NCBI GenBank assembly: GCA_030838025.1
Contig: JAUTXM010000402.1
Coordinates: 1-16,832 of the forward strand
Source of the DNA: Acidimicrobiaceae bacterium
GTDB lineage: Bacteria > Actinomycetota > Acidimicrobiia > Acidimicrobiales > Palsa-688
DNA: 16,832 nt
Direction: 5' to 3'
Part shown: piece after piece, positions 13,800 through 16,832 of the stretch
How positions within the stretch are numbered: position 1 is the first letter of the stretch
Layout of the letters: each line of letters starts with the position of its first letter
Program-made: the position numbers and the translations under genes
The notes under the pieces: generated by a model
What the model was told of the DNA's origin: nothing
The model's database searches: none
What the model saw: only the letters and a program-made list of their open reading frames with translations

Positions 13800-14226
13800 C
13801 CACCAGGGCGATGTCCTCGCGATTTGTTCGAGCGGTCGTGGTGGCCCGCCCGCCGGCGGCTTGAAGCGGGGATGACGGGGATCAGCGGGGAAGACGAACG
13901 GTCTCTTGCCGCTGCCCTCGATGAGTGACCAGCCGTAGCGAGTCTTCTTGGCGTGGTCGTGACGGCAGAGGGCATCAAGCCAATCGAAACGGTGACGTGC
14001 GTCTGGGACCAGTCGTGGCGGTGGTCGAATTGCAGGTGGTCCGCGGGCTCGGGGCAGCCGTGGGCGGCACAGGAGGGATAGAGTATTGCAGCGCGCTGCG
14101 TTGGTGTGCCGTGGGTTGGGGGCCGAGGTGCGCCACGCCGAGCAACTGTCTGCCCTTGGTCAATGTGGTGGCAATGAACGGGTCGCTGTTGTTGAGTAGG
14201 TCTTGTACTGGAATCAATTGAAAAGC
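13800..14226 (-). pseudogene. DUF222/13E12-type HNH endonuclease remnant, 5'-truncated and twice frameshifted
   Basis: Three minus-strand pieces join into the C-terminal half of an actinobacterial HNH protein of the DUF222/13E12 repeat type. Piece one (14217 down to about 14088) reads IPVQDLLNNSDPFIA, then LLGVAHLGPQPTAHQRSALQ. Piece two (about 14087 to 13995) reads LYPSCAAHGCPEPADHLQFD then HRHDWSQTH, the HNH core with Cys-x4-Cys and DHRHDW. Piece three (about 13992 onward) reads RFDWLDALCRHDHAKKTRYG then WSLIEGSGKRPFVFPADPRH. Each junction fits loss of one nucleotide. Upstream, stops at TGA.TGA just beyond 14226 and no DUF222 N-domain show 5' truncation. The last frame stays open to 13689, inside the hydratase gene on the other strand. 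An intact HNH core would nick or cut DNA, but this copy is dead. Confidence 0.85.
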
Positions 14227-14249
14227 GCTTCATCGTCACACGCCTTCGG

Positions 14250-14255
14250 TAGGGT
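14250..14255 (+). promoter_or_regulatory. Candidate -10 box of comM
   Basis: TAGGGT lies about 70 nt before the comM start in the gap after the HNH remnant. A loose -35 (CTTCAT, 14228-14233) sits 16 nt upstream. This is the only likely promoter position for comM-dprA in this window. Confidence 0.25.
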
Positions 14256-14315
14256 TCCCCGTAACGCTTCGAGCGGCCAGCGTCGCAACCTCGGCCCTCC
14301 TTCATTGCAACCATG

Positions 14316-14321
14316 AGGAGG
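14316..14321 (+). promoter_or_regulatory. comM: Shine-Dalgarno of comM
   Basis: AGGAGG ends 5 nt before GTG at 14327 and decides that start over the nearby ATG at 14313, which is in another frame. Confidence 0.75.
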
Positions 14322-14326
14322 ATCCG

Positions 14327-15853
14327 GTGCTCGCGACCGTCCCATCCGCAACGCTGCTCGGCGTTGACGGCTGGCCCATCACTGTTGAGGTACACATCTC
14401 GAACGGTCTTCCCGGCTTCACCGTCGTCGGATTGCCCGATGCGTCCTGCCGAGAAGCAAGGGATCGCGTGCGAGCCGCGTTGCTGTCGAGCGGTCAGCGC
14501 TGGGAGAGTCGCAGAGTTACCGTCAACCTGGCGCCAACGGGAATGCGGAAGTCTGGCGCCGGGCTCGATCTTCCCGTCGCCGTGGCACTGCTTGTCGCGG
14601 CCGATGTGCTCCATTCCTACGACATCGAGGGGATGGCGTTCATGGGCGAGCTGGGACTCGACGGCTCGATCCGGCCCATACCTGGCGTGCTGGCCATGGT
14701 CGATGCTGTTCGTGAACCGATCGTCGTCGTCCCCCCGGCTTGCTATACCGAAGCGGCTGCGCTCGGACGCCATGAGGTGCGAACCGCGGCAAATCTGCGT
14801 CAACTGACCGACTCCCTACAGGGTCGGCGGCGCTGGACCAGTCCTCCAACGCCAAGCGAATGTGCGCTTGAGGTCGAACCGGACCTGGCCGACGTCCGCG
14901 GGCAGGCACTTGGGCGAAGCGCACTTGAGGTCTCGGCGGCTGGTGGACACCACCTGTTGTTGGTAGGCCCACCAGGTGCCGGCAAGTCCATGCTGGCCCG
15001 GCGACTTCCCGGACTGTTGCCCGCATTGACTCCCGATGAGGCGATCTCCACGACGCGAATCCATTCAGCCGCGGGCCTCCCACTTCCCGATTCCGGCGTG
15101 CTACGGCGCCCGCCCTTTCGTGCCCCACATCACGGAGCTTCGGCGGTGTCGCTGGTGGGCGGCGGGACCGCCACCATGCGACCAGGCGAGATCTCCTGCG
15201 CCAACTTCGGCGTCCTCTTTCTCGACGAACTGGCAGAATTCCCTGCCGCTGTCCTCGACACCTTGAGACAACCACTCGAGGAGGGAGCCATCCGGGTGTG
15301 CCGGGCCCGGGCCAGCGTGACCTTTCCCGCCCGGTTTCTCCTTGTGGCGGCCATGAATCCGTGTCCGTGTGGTGATGGTCTGACGCCGAGCAGTTGCCGG
15401 TGCGGCGATCATGCCCGACTTCGTTACTCGGCCCGAATATCCGGGCCGTTGCTGGATCGCTTCGATCTTCGAGTCACCGTCGATCGACCCGAGATCGCAC
15501 AGCTGCTGCCCGGTCTGCCTGGCAACACAATGGCGGAGGAATCGACAGCGGTGGTGGCGGAGAGGGTCGCAGCGGCGCGCCGAATGGCCGTCGCGCGAGG
15601 CATCCGGTGCAATGCTGAACTTCCGGCTCCTGCGCTCGACGAGATCGCTCCGCTTACCGCGGGCGCTCGCACAGTGCTCGAAGCCCGGCTCCGCCAAGGT
15701 CGCTTGAGCGCCCGTGGGTTGCATCGAGTGCGGCGGGTGGCTCGCACCCTTGCGGATCTGGGGGGGCGAGCAGGCCCCATCGACGAGCAGGACGTGTGCG
15801 GAGCATTGATTCTCCGGAGCGATCCCTTCTCGGCTGCGGCGGTTCCGGCGTGA
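14327..15853 (+). CDS. comM: YifB/ComM family Mg-chelatase-like AAA+ ATPase
   Basis: AAA+ ATPase of the ComM/YifB family, 508 aa, the normal length. Characterised ComM proteins are hexameric helicases that drive branch migration of incoming single-stranded DNA during natural transformation; the role in this organism is inferred. The N-terminal Lon-protease-like domain has GLPGFTVVGLPDASCREARDR (read from 27 on) and APTGMRKSGAGLDLPVA. The AAA+ core has Walker A GPPGAGKS (214-221), Walker B GVLFLDELAEF (295-305) and the family-specific cysteines C346, C348, C357 and C359 in NPCPCG...CRCG. GTG at 14327 is fixed by AGGAGG 5 nt upstream. The stop overlaps the dprA start as GTGA within a duplicated 18-bp block. 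In relatives yraN directly precedes it; here three genes and an HNH remnant intervene. Confidence 0.95.
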   Translation: MLATVPSATLLGVDGWPITVEVHISNGLPGFTVVGLPDASCREARDRVRAALLSSGQRWESRRVTVNLAPTGMRKSGAGLDLPVAVALLVAADVLHSYDIEGMAFMGELGLDGSIRPIPGVLAMVDAVREPIVVVPPACYTEAAALGRHEVRTAANLRQLTDSLQGRRRWTSPPTPSECALEVEPDLADVRGQALGRSALEVSAAGGHHLLLVGPPGAGKSMLARRLPGLLPALTPDEAISTTRIHSAAGLPLPDSGVLRRPPFRAPHHGASAVSLVGGGTATMRPGEISCANFGVLFLDELAEFPAAVLDTLRQPLEEGAIRVCRARASVTFPARFLLVAAMNPCPCGDGLTPSSCRCGDHARLRYSARISGPLLDRFDLRVTVDRPEIAQLLPGLPGNTMAEESTAVVAERVAAARRMAVARGIRCNAELPAPALDEIAPLTAGARTVLEARLRQGRLSARGLHRVRRVARTLADLGGRAGPIDEQDVCGALILRSDPFSAAAVPA

Positions 15854-15877
15854 CTGGCGGTTCCGGCGTGACTGGCG
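15842..15877 (+). repeat. Exact 18-bp tandem duplication across the comM-dprA junction
   Basis: GTTCCGGCGTGACTGGCG occurs at 15842-15859 and again at 15860-15877 with no mismatch. Each copy contains GTGA, so both the comM stop and the dprA start codon are duplicated in frame. Perfect identity suggests a recent event. Confidence 0.95.
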
Positions 15878-16832
15878 CGTCCGCCCTTCCGCCTGAGGCG
15901 TACGCCGCTGCCCTCGCCGGTCTGCCCGGAATCGGCCCGGTGCGGCTGGTGGCCCTGTTTCGCGAAGACCCTCCCGAAGTGGTGTGGCGGCGAGTACTGA
16001 CTGGCGATGTCCGGCGACCTGCGCCGAGCCCCGGGTCACGGCAGGGCGGCCCCAGGGCCACGTGGGCCGAGGTGGCAGGAAGGAAGGACGTCGGCCGTCG
16101 ATGGGATGAGATCCGAGCGGCGAAGATCCAGGTGGCCTACTTCAACGGAGTCGGATTTCCGGCTGTCTTCGTCGACGACCCTGAGCCGCCAGGCGTCCTG
16201 TTCTGGAAAGGCGACCTCGACCCGGTGCTGGCGGGGCCGCGCGTCGCCATTGTCGGCACTCGGCAATGCAGCGGATACGGGAGGGCCGTCGCCGCGGAGC
16301 TGGGGCACGACCTGGCCGGGTGCGGGGTGTGCATAGTCTCGGGATTGGCACTCGGCATCGACGGCGCAGCACACAGCGGCGCCCTTACGGCCGTCGAAGG
16401 CGCAGGTCCACTTGGCGTGGCCGCCAGCGCCGTGGATCGGCCCTACCCGCGCCGCCACAGCGAGCTCTGGGTCCGAGTGGCCGCGGCGGGAGCGGTATTG
16501 TCTGAGGCGGCGCCCGGCCAACCGGCGCAGTCCTGGCGATTCCCGGCCCGCAATAGGATGATCGCGGCGCTTGCTCGCGTCGTGGTCGTCGTCGAGTCCC
16601 ATGCTGCCGGCGGGTCGATGCTCACGGTGGCCGCGGCTGCCGATCGTGGTATCGAGGTCCTGGCGGTACCCGGCCCCGTCAACAGCCCGGCGTCGGTAGG
16701 AACCAACCAGCTGCTGCACGAGGGTGTGGGACCGGCCCGGCATGCCGGCGACGTTCTGGCCGCGTTGGGAGACCTTCGGTCGTGGCCGCCGTCCGCGCCA
16801 TCGCCGGTCCGCCCCTCGGCGTCGAAATCTTC
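15850..16832 (+). CDS. dprA: DNA processing protein DprA (3' end outside window)
   Basis: DprA/Smf loads RecA on incoming single-stranded DNA and protects it during natural transformation; it is also widespread in bacteria not known to be competent. The frame is open from GTG 15850 to the right edge (327 codons visible). After an N-terminal helical region (GLPGIGPVRLVALF) comes the Rossmann-like domain: DDPEPPGVLFWKGDL, VAIVGTRQCSGYGR from residue 132, GLALGIDGAAHSGAL near 165, YPRRHSELW, FPARNRMIAALARVVVVVES, then AVPGPVNSPASVGTNQLLHEG. The expected C-terminal winged helix would lie beyond the window. Either GTG 15850 or GTG 15868 could start it, because an 18-bp duplication copied the start. 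It overlaps the comM stop as GTGA, so the two are surely co-expressed. Confidence 0.94.
   Translation, partial: MTGGSGVTGASALPPEAYAAALAGLPGIGPVRLVALFREDPPEVVWRRVLTGDVRRPAPSPGSRQGGPRATWAEVAGRKDVGRRWDEIRAAKIQVAYFNGVGFPAVFVDDPEPPGVLFWKGDLDPVLAGPRVAIVGTRQCSGYGRAVAAELGHDLAGCGVCIVSGLALGIDGAAHSGALTAVEGAGPLGVAASAVDRPYPRRHSELWVRVAAAGAVLSEAAPGQPAQSWRFPARNRMIAALARVVVVVESHAAGGSMLTVAAAADRGIEVLAVPGPVNSPASVGTNQLLHEGVGPARHAGDVLAALGDLRSWPPSAPSPVRPSASKS

Noticed and set aside
13769..14326. Plus-strand open frames such as 13925-14221
   Set aside because: They are antisense to the HNH remnant and show no motifs or ribosome-binding sites.
12974..14803. 609-codon minus-strand open frame
   Set aside because: It runs antisense to the hydratase and comM, has no family motifs over most of its length, and only one short part (about 13995-14088) is real as a piece of the HNH remnant.

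Overview
The window is a very GC-rich chromosomal segment from an actinomycete-type bacterium. The best single marker is a DUF2469 protein close to the mycobacterial one. The gene order rnc-mutM-smc-ftsY-ffh-rpsP-KH-rimM-trmD-rplS-(lepB)-DUF2469-yraN-comM-dprA also matches the Actinobacteria. FtsY carries an N-terminal membrane anchor, and several genes lack a Shine-Dalgarno but have a TANNNT box just upstream, as in leaderless actinobacterial genes. The lineage could be deep-branching (for example Acidimicrobiia-like), but that is inference.

Layout. 1-9837 is a compact plus-strand block: RNase III (5' end outside the window), Fpg/MutM, SMC, FtsY, Ffh, S16, a KH-domain protein, RimM and TrmD. 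Gaps are short and several ends overlap (rnc/mutM, rpsP/KH). L19 follows at 9875-10225. From 10226 to 10818 the expected lepB is broken: only its 3' half is left, split over three frames, behind a repeat-rich stretch. The usual rnhB is absent. DUF2469 and yraN follow; yraN appears to use an ATT start. A TTGA overlap links yraN to a Cys/Met-metabolism PLP enzyme.

From 12644 to 13768 there are two tiny minus-strand genes (a one-helix membrane protein and a Cys/His-rich zinc-ribbon-like protein) divergent from an enoyl-CoA hydratase/isomerase. Between them is a 49-bp divergent promoter region. From about 13800 to 14226 lies a minus-strand remnant of a DUF222/13E12-type HNH endonuclease, broken by two frameshifts. 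The window ends with comM and dprA, joined by a GTGA overlap that is itself tandemly duplicated; dprA runs off the end.

Functionally the block combines co-translational protein targeting (Ffh, FtsY), ribosome assembly and tRNA modification (S16, KH, RimM, TrmD, L19), RNA and DNA processing or repair (RNase III, MutM), chromosome organisation (SMC) and handling of incoming DNA (YraN, ComM, DprA). I see no undescribed multi-gene system. The interesting material is two decaying genes, unusual starts and repeats, and two tiny genes that are easy to miss.
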